A stretch of DNA of 64,000 bases from Candidatus Baltobacteraceae bacterium (GTDB lineage Bacteria; Vulcanimicrobiota; Vulcanimicrobiia; Vulcanimicrobiales; Vulcanimicrobiaceae). Made by a program: the position numbers and the translations under genes. How positions within the stretch are numbered: position 1 is the first letter of the stretch; every line of letters begins with the position of its first letter. Shown in pieces: positions 11,926-20,425 of the stretch. The stretch is taken from contig DATJTX010000018.1 of assembly GCA_035502855.1 (NCBI GenBank), forward strand, positions 1 through 64,000. Direction: 5' to 3'. Under the pieces are notes generated by a model. That model worked only from the letters and a program-made list of their open reading frames with translations, was not told the origin of the DNA and did no database searches.

Positions 11926-12983
11926 TCCACGACGACGATCCCGAAGTGATCGACGTCCGTCCCGAAGAGCGGCTCGATCTCGCTCGGCTCGAACCGTATC
12001 TGCGCGAGCACCTCTCGCAAACCGGCGGCGATTTCGAAGTGCGCCAGTTCGGAGGTGGTCATGCGAACCTGACGTATCTGGTGTGCTTCGGAGCGCAGGA
12101 ATACGTCTTACGGCGTCCGCCGCTCGGCCCGATACCGGAGCGCGCGCACGACATGCGGCGCGAGCACGCCGTGCTCTCGAAAGTCTACGCGAGCTTTCCG
12201 CTGGCGCCGCGCAGCTATCATCTCTGCACCGACCATTCGATCGTTGGCAGCGATTTTGTTATCGAAGAGCGCATGCACGGGATCGCGATTCGACGCGATC
12301 TGCCCGAGCATTTGCAAGGTGAGCGCGGTTTCGCGCAGCGCCTCGGCAACGCGATCATCGACACGCTTGCCACCCTGCACCGGGTCGACGTCGCAGCTGC
12401 GGGCTTGGCAGATCTTGGACATCCTCAGGGTTACGTGACACGTCAGCTCGAGGGCTGGGCGAACCGCTGGGACGCGGCGCGCACCGCCGGCACGGCGGAC
12501 GCCTCGGTGCTCATCGATTGGCTGCGTTCGCAGGTCCCGAAATCGCCGGTGGCTACGCTGGTGCACAACGATTTCAAGCTCGACAACATGCTGCTCGACG
12601 CGCGCGATCCGGCGCGGATCACGGCCGTGCTCGACTGGGACATGTGCACCTACGGCGATCCGTTGATGGACGTGGGCTACGTGCTCGCGCTCTGGCCGCA
12701 GGCAAGCGATCCGCCCGGGTTCCACCTGTGGGGCATGCCGACGTGGCGCGAGGGATTCATGACGCGCGCGCAGGCGATCGAACGGTATGCGGAGGCGACC
12801 GGATTCGACGTGAGCCGGGTGCGGTGGTATCACGTCTTCAATTTCTTTCGCTTCGCAGCGATCTTACAGCAAATCTACAAGCGCTACGACGCCGGACAAA
12901 CGCACGACGAGCGTTTTCGCGGCATGGGAACCCAGGCGAATACGCTCGTCGACGTGGCGTTGACGCTCACCGCAGGCAGCTAG
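11922..12983 (+). CDS. Phosphotransferase (APH/choline-kinase fold), ACAD10/11 kinase-domain-like
   Basis: 353 residues, GTG start inside a GTGA overlap with the preceding stop. Protein-kinase-like small-molecule kinase: FGGGHANLTYLVCF is the nucleotide-binding loop, YVLRRPP carries the lysine-equivalent region, LVHNDFKLDNMLLD is the catalytic HxD...N loop and AVLDWDMCTYGDPLMDVG is the metal-binding DxD-like motif. This close match to the APH domain of ACAD10/11, next to an acyl-CoA dehydrogenase, suggests phosphorylation of a hydroxyacyl-CoA, as described for LvaA and ACAD10/11. The substrate here is not proven. Confidence 0.88.
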   Translation: MIHDDDPEVIDVRPEERLDLARLEPYLREHLSQTGGDFEVRQFGGGHANLTYLVCFGAQEYVLRRPPLGPIPERAHDMRREHAVLSKVYASFPLAPRSYHLCTDHSIVGSDFVIEERMHGIAIRRDLPEHLQGERGFAQRLGNAIIDTLATLHRVDVAAAGLADLGHPQGYVTRQLEGWANRWDAARTAGTADASVLIDWLRSQVPKSPVATLVHNDFKLDNMLLDARDPARITAVLDWDMCTYGDPLMDVGYVLALWPQASDPPGFHLWGMPTWREGFMTRAQAIERYAEATGFDVSRVRWYHVFNFFRFAAILQQIYKRYDAGQTHDERFRGMGTQANTLVDVALTLTAGS

Positions 12984-12989
12984 CCCTCG

Positions 12990-15095
12990 TTACTGCAGCG
13001 GATGCAAGTACTTCGCCAGAAAGTTCGCCGCGGCGCGATACTGTTCGACCAGATGCGCCCAGACCTGGTTCTCGTGCGTTTCGTCGGGGAAGACCTGCGT
13101 CTGAACCGTTACGCCCCGATTGCGCAGCTTGTTCGCGAGATCGACGCCCTGTGAAAACGCCACGTTGCGATCGTCGTCGCCCTGCTCGATGAACACGGGA
13201 GACTTCCACTCGTCGAGGTAGCCTTCGGCGGTCGACATCAGTGCGATCTTCCGCTGTTCGGGCGTACCGACCGGATGACCGTAGTCGTGATCGAACAGCG
13301 TCGCCCAGTCGTGGACGCCGGCAAAGTCGGCGCCGACCTTGAAGATGTCGGAATTGCGCGCCAGCGCGAGTGCCGTCAGCAGACCACCGTACGAGAGGCC
13401 GTAAATGCCGATCCGGTTCGGATCGACCTCCGGCTGCTTCTGCAGCCATTTGGCGCCGGCGAGCACGTCCTGATACTCCGCGCCGCCGTTCCATGCGGCG
13501 TGCGGGGGGTTGCGGAATTTGTAGCCGTACATGATGCCTAAGCGATAGTTGATCGAAAGCACCACGAACCCGCGATTCACGAGATACTGATTCATCTCGT
13601 AGAGATGCGTGTACGGCTCCATATAATGGAAGCCCGCCAGCATCTGCCGGGGTGGACCGCCGTGATCGAAGACGATCGCAGCGTGGCGCGTCGGACCGCC
13701 TCGCGGAACGAACAGCTGCGCGTGAATCGTCCAGCCGTCGGTCGAACGGTAGGTGATCAAGCGCGGACGTACCATCTGCGCCGCCGGATAATTCGCCGGC
13801 GTCGCAACGGCAACGAGCGTCTTGGCCGGCGTGCCGGCGATGGTCACCACCGGCGGGTTTGCGTACCAGGCGTTCACGTACGCGAAGCTGCCGTTCGCGA
13901 GCGGCGTCGGAGACCACTGATTGCCCGGGCCGTGCGTGAGCGCTCTTGGTCTGCCGTCGAGGCCGACGCTCCAAATGTGACGCTCGTCGATCGCACCTTC
14001 ATTCGTCGAATAGAGCAGATGCGTCCGGTCGAACGATTCGGCGACGGTTTGGACCTCGAACCTGCCCGTCGTCAAACGCGTCGCCGCGCCGCCTCCGGCC
14101 GAGACGACGTAGAGATGCGCCCAGCCGTCCCCTTCCCACGGGAAGACGATCCGGTCGCCGCGCAGCCACCAGAGCTGCGCCGGGCTCATCGTCGGGTAGA
14201 ACGCGTGGCCGATTCCCTTGCGCGCGGTCCAAATCCGCCGCGCGTTGCCGCTGTTCGCATTCGCGACCCAGATCGACCACGGCGTCGTCGAGGAGCCGCC
14301 GGAGTCGAAGCTTTTCATATCGTAGACCGTCTCGCCGATGAGCCGGCCAGGCATGCGGATGAACGCGACGCGGGTAGAGTCCGGCGACCACGAGGCCATG
14401 TCGTCTTGGGTGAAATCGGGCGTCGCATAAACGTACGAATGTTTGGCCGGCGTGTAGATCACGATGAACGAATGATCGCCGCGCGCGCTGGTGAAGGCCA
14501 GCTTCGTGCCGTCCGGCGACCAGGCGATGTCCGACGCGGAGCCGCGGATCGGAACCATCTCCGGTTTTCCGGCAGCGAACGTGGCGCCGCTCTTCTTGAA
14601 GGTGACGATGCCGAGCTGACCCTGCACCGTCGTAAACGCGATCGCATCGCCCTTCGGCGAGAGCACGACACCGTTGCCGGAGGCGAGCTGCACCGGATCT
14701 CCGCCCGCGATCGGCACCACGAAGATCGCGCGCTCGGGCGGCGGAATCTGCTGCACCGGATTCGGATTCTCGCCTTCCGAATTGTCCTCGACGCCGCCGT
14801 GGAGATAGACGACGCCGTCATTCCCGGGCAGCACCTGCGGCGTATCGATGTCTTGGCCGTCGTCCTGCGTATAGTGCGTCAGCGCGTGAACCGCGCCGCC
14901 CGCATTGGTGTAGAGATTGCGCACACCGCTCGCGTCGACTTTCCACACCAGCACGGTTCCGTCGGGCGAGGCGGTCAGGTTATCGACGAACGGTGCGGCA
15001 AGGACGTCCGAAACGTCGTAGGCCCTCGCCGAAGCGGCGGCGGACGAACCCAAAAGAGCAACGAGGAACGTCGTGGCAAGAATTCGGCGCATCAT
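12990..15095 (-). CDS. Secreted S9-family (prolyl oligopeptidase-type) peptidase
   Basis: 701 residues. Signal peptide at residues 1-26 (ending ASARA). The first ~440 residues are a WD40-like/TolB-like beta-propeller with repeated SPDGT and SPDSTRVAF motifs; the last ~250 are an alpha/beta hydrolase. Catalytic residues are visible: nucleophile Ser in GIYGLSYGG, Asp in EQGDDDRNV and His in PDETHEN. A dipeptidyl/acylaminoacyl peptidase that trims peptides in the periplasm or outside the cell. Convergent with the preceding operon (6 bp between stops) and 18 bp from the Nudix gene upstream. Confidence 0.93.
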   Translation of the reverse strand: MMRRILATTFLVALLGSSAAASARAYDVSDVLAAPFVDNLTASPDGTVLVWKVDASGVRNLYTNAGGAVHALTHYTQDDGQDIDTPQVLPGNDGVVYLHGGVEDNSEGENPNPVQQIPPPERAIFVVPIAGGDPVQLASGNGVVLSPKGDAIAFTTVQGQLGIVTFKKSGATFAAGKPEMVPIRGSASDIAWSPDGTKLAFTSARGDHSFIVIYTPAKHSYVYATPDFTQDDMASWSPDSTRVAFIRMPGRLIGETVYDMKSFDSGGSSTTPWSIWVANANSGNARRIWTARKGIGHAFYPTMSPAQLWWLRGDRIVFPWEGDGWAHLYVVSAGGGAATRLTTGRFEVQTVAESFDRTHLLYSTNEGAIDERHIWSVGLDGRPRALTHGPGNQWSPTPLANGSFAYVNAWYANPPVVTIAGTPAKTLVAVATPANYPAAQMVRPRLITYRSTDGWTIHAQLFVPRGGPTRHAAIVFDHGGPPRQMLAGFHYMEPYTHLYEMNQYLVNRGFVVLSINYRLGIMYGYKFRNPPHAAWNGGAEYQDVLAGAKWLQKQPEVDPNRIGIYGLSYGGLLTALALARNSDIFKVGADFAGVHDWATLFDHDYGHPVGTPEQRKIALMSTAEGYLDEWKSPVFIEQGDDDRNVAFSQGVDLANKLRNRGVTVQTQVFPDETHENQVWAHLVEQYRAAANFLAKYLHPLQ

Positions 15096-15113
15096 ATTTT
15101 GGCGTGTTCGCTA

Positions 15114-15662
15114 CTATTTCGACGAGAGCCTTGCCTCGACGCGTGCCCGCAAGCCGTTTTTCGGGTCGTTCCATGCCGCAACAAAGGCACGCAAGATATG
15201 GCCGGTCAAGCCCCAGATGCGTTTCTCGGCGTGATCGAGAACCGGTGACTCGATCTCGAACGCGCCCACCGAAACCATGTCTTGGCGCAGACCGGTCACG
15301 ACGCGCTCCAACGGCACCGTGAAGGCGCCGACCGTCTCGGTGGCGTCGATGCGCAGATCGCCCGGAGCGAGCGTGGCAACGAACGGCGTGACCGCGTAAT
15401 TGTTGACGCGCGCGTTGATCTCGGGCAATTCGCCGACGATCGTCACGCGCTCGGGTGCGATTCCGATTTCTTCCTCCATCTCGCGCAGCGCGGTCACGCG
15501 CAGATCGCCGCCGTCGCTCGGATCCATGCCGCCGCCGGGCAAGCCGATTTGCCCGGCGTGATTGCGCAGGTGCGCCGCGCGCTCGATGAAGATCACGCCG
15601 TGCGGCGGCGATTCGAAGATGCCGAGCACCACCGCCGCGGGCCGCCTCGCCGTGCCCGTCAT
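15114..15662 (-). CDS. Nudix hydrolase, CoA pyrophosphatase (NudL) type
   Basis: 182 residues. The CoA-Nudix signature is visible: LRNHAGQIGLPGGGMDPSDG followed by ALREMEEEIGI, which is the Nudix box with metal-binding glutamates. The HAGQI..PGG lead-in is typical of the NudL/YeaB group that splits CoA or acyl-CoA into phosphopantetheine and ADP. The length is normal. It overlaps the helicase stop by 4 bp (ATGA), so the two are translated from one message. It may share a loose metabolic link with the CoA biosynthesis genes at 59848-62622, but there is no direct evidence for that. Confidence 0.88.
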   Translation of the reverse strand: MTGTARRPAAVVLGIFESPPHGVIFIERAAHLRNHAGQIGLPGGGMDPSDGGDLRVTALREMEEEIGIAPERVTIVGELPEINARVNNYAVTPFVATLAPGDLRIDATETVGAFTVPLERVVTGLRQDMVSVGAFEIESPVLDHAEKRIWGLTGHILRAFVAAWNDPKNGLRARVEARLSSK

Positions 15663-17659
15663 CGCAGCAGGTCGACGCGCTGCGGGTAGATCGGACGGTT
15701 GATGATCCGCTCGAGGTCGTCCGCGCGCGCGCTGAGCACCAGTTCGCAGAAGCGCCTGAAGCTCTCGCGCTCGGCCTCGCCCTCGGCGAAGCGCTCGTTG
15801 CGCTCGAGATCGACTTTGCCGTCGACGCGCAAGAAGCGCACGTATCGACCGTCATCGTCCTCGCCGATCTCGACCAGGCCTTCGTCCTCGAAGATGCGTA
15901 GCGCGCGGCTGACCGTGCGTTCGTTCACTTTATCGAGCTCCAGCGTCCGCGCGATGTCGACGTAGGTCATTCGCACGACGGCATCGCCCGCGAGCCCGCG
16001 AATGCCGCGATAGAGCGCGCGCAGAACCCCCAGCGTCGGCGCATCGCGATCGATGATGAACTCGTTGATCGTGCGGTCGTTTTGCCCGAAGAGCAGGTGG
16101 ATCTGCGCCACCTCCCCGTCGCGGCCGGCGCGGCCCGCCTGCTGGTTGAACTCGGTGAAATCGAAGTTCAAGTGATAGAGCACGACGTGCCGCACGTCTG
16201 GCAGGTCGATGCCCTCACCGAAGGCGGACGTCGCCGCGATCACGCGTAGCCGGCCCTCGCGAAAGAAGCGTTCGACCTCCGCGCGCTCGGGTGAGGGCAT
16301 GCCCGCGTGATAGAACATCACCTCGTTGCCAAGCTTTTTGCGCAGGTTTTGCGCCAACTTGGTGGCCTCTTTGCGGGAGTTGCAGTAGACGATGCCTTTC
16401 TCGCCATCGGCAAAAAGATCGATCAGGTAGCCGAGCCGGTCCTTGGTCTCGCGCGCGTCGGTCACGTGCAGGTTCTCACGCACCGTCGGATCGATCACCC
16501 ACGCGTCGATATGCAATTCGCGCACGATCTGCGCGAACGCCTCGTCGCCGGCGGTGGCCGTGAGCGCGAGCACCTGGGGCGCGCCCAGGGCCGCAATCAC
16601 CTCGCCGAGCCGGCCGTAGGCGGCGCGATGTTTGGATTCGTAGAGATGGTGCGCTTCGTCGACGACCACGAGCGCCGGCGCGCTGAAGCCGGTGAACTCG
16701 CCTTGGTGGAATTCGAGAAACTCGGGTGTGGCAAGGATGATGTCCCACGCGCCTTCACGCAGCGCGGCGAAGAGCTCGTCGCGTTCCTCCGGCAGGATCG
16801 AGCCGTTAGCCCGATAGATGCGCAGACCGAGCGGATCGAACTTGCGGGTGAGCGCGTCGAATTGATCGTTGGCGAGCGCGCGCAGAGGATAGATCACCAG
16901 CGTCTTCGTGCCGGCGATCAGGGCGCGCAGCGCGGCCGGATACTGAAAGCAAAACGACTTGCCTCGACCCGTACCGAAGACGATGAGCGTATTGCGCCCG
17001 GACTCGATGCGTTCGAGCGCTTCGAGCTGCACGCGATGCGGCTGCGCCTCCCCGATCAACGCCCGCCGAATGGTATCTCCCACGTTTGCTGCGGCACCGT
17101 CATCCTGAGGCGTGCGAACGCGACGCGTTCGCACCTCGAAGGACGCGTCGCGCCACACGAAGACGTTGACGCCGCGGTTTTTCTCTCCACCCCCGGTCAA
17201 CGATTCGGCACGCGTGCGGTAGCGGGCGCCGGCGTCGATCGCCGGAGCCAAATGCTTGGCGATATCGCGTTTGATGAAACCCAGCTGCAGCTCGCCGTAG
17301 AGCACGGCGATCGCATTGGGGTCGTACTCGTTCTGCGGTTGACGCTGCAGCGTCAGCTCCGTACCGGCGCGCAGGCCCGCGATCGTATCTTGCCGTCCCT
17401 CGAACGAGACACCGACCAGCTTGGTGTGAAATTGCGTGGCGCCGCCGATCGTCGCGTAGCGGTCCCGCGCGTACTCTTCCGCACGATCGAATTGCCGCTC
17501 GACGAAACGATCGATGTCGCCCTTCGAAACGCGATGCTCTGCATCGCTCCTCAGGGTGACATCGCCGACAAAGGCGGCGAAGGCGCGTTCAAAGGCCGCC
17601 TCAGACGGAGTCGGCGGCGGTAGCGGAGCTTTACTCTTGGCGCGCGCCGTCCGGCTCAT
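15659..17659 (-). CDS. RecQ-like DEAH helicase with N-terminal HIRAN domain
   Basis: 666 residues. Order: low-complexity N-terminus; HIRAN domain at about residues 77-165 (LVGVSFEGRQ, RQPQNEYDPNAIAVLYGELQ, GFIKRDIAKHLAP); helicase domain 1 with Walker A FGTGRGKSFCFQYPA and Walker B VVVDEAHHL; helicase domain 2 with IVYCNSRKEATKL, AFGEGIDLPDVRHVV and motif VI FNQQAGRAGRDG, which is RecQ-like; then a winged-helix-like C-terminus. HIRAN domains bind DNA ends or 3' ends at stalled forks, so a fork-repair role is likely. Two REP-like palindromes lie inside the reading frame and encode about residues 32-46 and 172-187. The gene start overlaps secF by 29 bp. Confidence 0.88.
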   Translation of the reverse strand: MSRTARAKSKAPLPPPTPSEAAFERAFAAFVGDVTLRSDAEHRVSKGDIDRFVERQFDRAEEYARDRYATIGGATQFHTKLVGVSFEGRQDTIAGLRAGTELTLQRQPQNEYDPNAIAVLYGELQLGFIKRDIAKHLAPAIDAGARYRTRAESLTGGGEKNRGVNVFVWRDASFEVRTRRVRTPQDDGAAANVGDTIRRALIGEAQPHRVQLEALERIESGRNTLIVFGTGRGKSFCFQYPAALRALIAGTKTLVIYPLRALANDQFDALTRKFDPLGLRIYRANGSILPEERDELFAALREGAWDIILATPEFLEFHQGEFTGFSAPALVVVDEAHHLYESKHRAAYGRLGEVIAALGAPQVLALTATAGDEAFAQIVRELHIDAWVIDPTVRENLHVTDARETKDRLGYLIDLFADGEKGIVYCNSRKEATKLAQNLRKKLGNEVMFYHAGMPSPERAEVERFFREGRLRVIAATSAFGEGIDLPDVRHVVLYHLNFDFTEFNQQAGRAGRDGEVAQIHLLFGQNDRTINEFIIDRDAPTLGVLRALYRGIRGLAGDAVVRMTYVDIARTLELDKVNERTVSRALRIFEDEGLVEIGEDDDGRYVRFLRVDGKVDLERNERFAEGEAERESFRRFCELVLSARADDLERIINRPIYPQRVDLLR
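17099..17144 (+). repeat. REP-like palindrome inside the helicase gene
   Basis: Begins GTCATCCTGAGG and ends CCTCGAAGGAC, around a perfect inverted repeat GTGCGAACGCG (17112-17122), one A, CGCGTTCGCAC (17124-17134). The flanks match the ends of the element at 17521-17562. It sits in frame in the linker after the HIRAN domain, coding for an RRVRTPQDD-like segment. Confidence 0.75.
17521..17562 (-). repeat. REP-like palindrome near the start of the helicase gene
   Basis: Read on the minus strand this is ATGTCACCCTGAGGA, then the inverted repeat GCGATGC-AGA-GCATCGC (17531-17547), then TTTCGAAGG. The outer blocks (TCAYCCTGAGG ... TCGAAGG) are shared with 17099-17144 although the palindrome differs, as expected for a REP family. 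In-frame insertion near residue 40 of the helicase. Confidence 0.65.
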
Positions 17660-18911
17660 GCTCCGGGGCGGGAACCTCGAACTCGTCGAGGTTCAAGCGA
17701 ATCTCCTCATGACCGGCGTCGTAGGCCTGGTCGTGCAGGCCGGAAACTTGCGCGTCGAGCGGATCGATCGGTTCCATCGTCTCGACCGCGGCGCTCTCGT
17801 CCTCGCGTTTGCGCCGGTAGCGGGCCGGCGACGTCTGCGGATTGCGCGTCGCCGATTTTTGCTTTTCGCGGCGCGCGCGGCGGGCAGCGACGATGTCGTC
17901 GCGCGAGCCGCCGCGGCCCGCGCTGCCGCCCTCCACGCGCGCCGGCGCCTGGCCGGGCGCGCTGAGCGCAACGCGGCGCTTGCGCGCGGCCGCTTCGAGC
18001 TGCCGCTTGCGGAATACGAGCACCAGCGGCGCGGAATAGAAGATCGAATGGTAGCCGCCCGAGCAGATGCCGACCAGCAGCGCGAAGGCGAAGTTCTTCA
18101 GGCTCGCGCCGCCGAGCGCGAGCAGCGCGACCAGCGTGATGACCACGGTCGCGAGCGTATTGAACGATCGCGTCATCGTCTGCTTGATCGATTCGTTGAC
18201 GATCCGATCGTACGCGACGCCGACCATGATCTTGGTATTCTCGCGAATTCGATCGAGGATGACGATCGTGTCCATGACCGAGTAGCCGATGACGGTCAGC
18301 ACTGCGGCGAGGAACGCATCGTCGGCGGGGCGGTCGGCGATCGCGTAGATGCCGATCATCATCGCGGCATCGCGTACCAGCGCGATGATCGTGACTAATC
18401 CGAAGATGTAGTTCCAGCCGAAGCGGAAGGCGATGTAGATGAACTGGATCGAGAGCGCGATGACCAGCGCCCAGAGCGCGTCACGCAGATATTCGGCGCC
18501 GAGCGTCGGTCCGATCGCGGTGATGCTGAACCGGCTCATGTCGAGCGGCGCGACTTTGCCGAGCGCCTGTTCCAGCGGCACGGAATTGTTCGCAAACGAG
18601 GTCTGGGTCTGGACCGAGAACGACGTACCGCCGGTTCCGGTCGTGTTGATGCTCTCGTCCGAGAGATCGAGCGGCGCGAGCGCGGCGGTGACCGCCTGCG
18701 TCGTGGCCGGCTTGGTGAACGCGAAGTCGACCTCGGTGCCGCCGGTGAAGCTCAAGCCCAGGCGCAGCATGTGCGAGGGTTGGAACCCGTGACCGCCCTC
18801 GAATCCATGATAGATCATCGCGCCCAGACCGACGGCGATCACCAGATACGAGATGTAGGAAACGGTGCGGAACCAACCGACGATATTCCAATTGAGTCTG
18901 CGGAAGAACAC
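17631..18911 (-). CDS. secF: Protein translocase subunit SecF
   Basis: 426 residues, GTG start. First membrane segment near residues 15-35, then the SecF motif LSFTGGTEVDFAF, a periplasmic P1-type domain, and the five-helix RND-like core with GVAYDRIVNESIKQTMTRS and TLATVVITLVALLALGG. About 100 extra residues at the C-terminus are first very basic (RARREKQK, YRRKRED) and then acidic; SecF proteins of most phyla end soon after the last helix. Works with SecD to pull secreted proteins out of the SecYEG channel using the proton gradient. It lies 4 bp after secD. Confidence 0.95.
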   Translation of the reverse strand: MFFRRLNWNIVGWFRTVSYISYLVIAVGLGAMIYHGFEGGHGFQPSHMLRLGLSFTGGTEVDFAFTKPATTQAVTAALAPLDLSDESINTTGTGGTSFSVQTQTSFANNSVPLEQALGKVAPLDMSRFSITAIGPTLGAEYLRDALWALVIALSIQFIYIAFRFGWNYIFGLVTIIALVRDAAMMIGIYAIADRPADDAFLAAVLTVIGYSVMDTIVILDRIRENTKIMVGVAYDRIVNESIKQTMTRSFNTLATVVITLVALLALGGASLKNFAFALLVGICSGGYHSIFYSAPLVLVFRKRQLEAAARKRRVALSAPGQAPARVEGGSAGRGGSRDDIVAARRARREKQKSATRNPQTSPARYRRKREDESAAVETMEPIDPLDAQVSGLHDQAYDAGHEEIRLNLDEFEVPAPEHEPDGARQE

Positions 18912-18915
18912 GCGC

Positions 18916-20286
18916 TTATGCTCCCTGCTTGGCGAAGATACCGAGTTCGTCGGACTTGACGCCGTAGAGCTCGGGAGCGGTGAGAAGGTTGTTGTCGACC
19001 AGCACGTCGACGAAGAAGCGCGTGATAAAGACCGCGGTGAACAGCGAGACCACGGTGCCCCAGAAGAGCGTGAATGCGAACCCCTTCACCGTGCCCGTGC
19101 CGAGCATGAAGAGCACGCCCGCGCCGACGATCGTGGTGAAGTGGCTGTCGAAGACGGCCGTGAACGCGCGCGAGAACCCGACGCGCACCGCCGCCCGCAT
19201 CGGCTTACCGTTCCAGAGTTCTTCCTTGATGCGCTCGAAAATCAGCACGTTCGCATCGACCGCCATACCGATCGAGAGCACGAAGCCGGCGATTCCGGGG
19301 AGCGTGAGCGTCGCGTGCGAGGCCGCGAGAATTCCCAGCATCGCCAGCACGTAGATCATCAGGGCGACGTCGGCCAAGAATCCGGGCAGGCGATAGACCG
19401 CGATCATGAAGAGCAGCACCAGGCCCAGCCCGAGCATCGAAGCTTTGAGCGATTCGATGAGATCGATCTTGCCCAGCGTCGGTCCGATCGTTTCCTTTTC
19501 GATGATGGAGATCGCGGCCGGCAGAGCGCCGGCATTGAGTTCGTTGGCGAGCGTGATCGTCTGCTCTTCGGTGAATTGCCCCGTGATCTGACCGCTGTCG
19601 TAGATCGGGCTCTGAATCGTCGCGGCTGACACGTACCGATTGTCGAGGAAGATCGCGAGCAGCTTGCCGACATTGGCGCTGGTCATCTTGCCGAACTTCG
19701 CTGCGTCCTTCGTTTGGAAGGTGATGTTCGGATTGCCCGACTGATCGTAACTCGCTTGCGCGCCTTTGAGTTCCTTGCCCGTGTAGACGATCGGCCCGCT
19801 CGCGTCGTACGCGCCGCGCTCAACGTATGCTTGGGCTTCGGCTAGCTCTTTCTTGGTTACGCCGGGCGTCTTCGGATTGTCGACGATCTGCAACGCGGCG
19901 TCCGCGCGCTGAGCCACTTGCGGCGGCATGATCTTGTAATCGAGCACCGCAACCTGTTTGAGCAGCTGCTCGGCTTGATCGGGATTCTTCAGGTTCGGAA
20001 TCTCGACCAAGATGCGATCGCTGCCGACGTTGCTGATCTGCGGCTCGGTCACGCCCAGCGTATCGATGCGCTGCTCGATGACCTGGCGCGTCTGCGCTTG
20101 GATTTGCGGCGTGATCGTCTTCACGTCGGCCGTCGGTGAAAGCTGGAGCAGCAGGCGCGAACCGCCTTGCAGATCGAGCCCGAGATGAATCTTTTGATCG
20201 ATCGGGAGCGCGGCCCAGAGCGAGTAGGCCACGATGGCGATGATCACCAGCGCTTTGACGAACGGTTTGACAGTATTCCAGCTCAT
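18916..20286 (-). CDS. secD: Protein translocase subunit SecD
   Basis: 456 residues. N-terminal membrane helix followed by the LGLDLQGGSRLLLQL motif, a P1 domain with QARTQVIEQRIDTLGV-like sequence, a P1-head insertion, and the C-terminal membrane core (GFVLSIGMAVDANVLIFERIKEEL, TIVGAGVLFMLGTGTVKGFA). Somewhat short but with all the usual parts. First gene of a secD-secF-helicase-Nudix run. A promoter-like sequence at 20397-20425 precedes it, leaving a leader of roughly 100 bases. Confidence 0.96.
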   Translation of the reverse strand: MSWNTVKPFVKALVIIAIVAYSLWAALPIDQKIHLGLDLQGGSRLLLQLSPTADVKTITPQIQAQTRQVIEQRIDTLGVTEPQISNVGSDRILVEIPNLKNPDQAEQLLKQVAVLDYKIMPPQVAQRADAALQIVDNPKTPGVTKKELAEAQAYVERGAYDASGPIVYTGKELKGAQASYDQSGNPNITFQTKDAAKFGKMTSANVGKLLAIFLDNRYVSAATIQSPIYDSGQITGQFTEEQTITLANELNAGALPAAISIIEKETIGPTLGKIDLIESLKASMLGLGLVLLFMIAVYRLPGFLADVALMIYVLAMLGILAASHATLTLPGIAGFVLSIGMAVDANVLIFERIKEELWNGKPMRAAVRVGFSRAFTAVFDSHFTTIVGAGVLFMLGTGTVKGFAFTLFWGTVVSLFTAVFITRFFVDVLVDNNLLTAPELYGVKSDELGIFAKQGA

Positions 20287-20396
20287 GCGGCTTCCGGGGG
20301 CGGTACCAAAGAAAGGGCCCAGCTGACTCTCTCCGTCAAAGATGAACCTTTGTCGGCTAAAGTCGACGCCGGGGCCGGCAGGTCTTTAACTTTGAG

Positions 20397-20425
20397 ACTG
20401 TATCAGCCTCCCTCTCCCTCGTCAA
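20397..20425 (-). promoter_or_regulatory. Predicted sigma70-type promoter for secD
   Basis: On the minus strand, TTGACG (20420-20425), a 17-bp spacer, then TACAGT (20397-20402). The -35 box overlaps the flhA stop codon, so secD would be transcribed from a promoter embedded in the end of the flagellar operon. Both boxes are good but not perfect; no start-site data. Confidence 0.5.
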
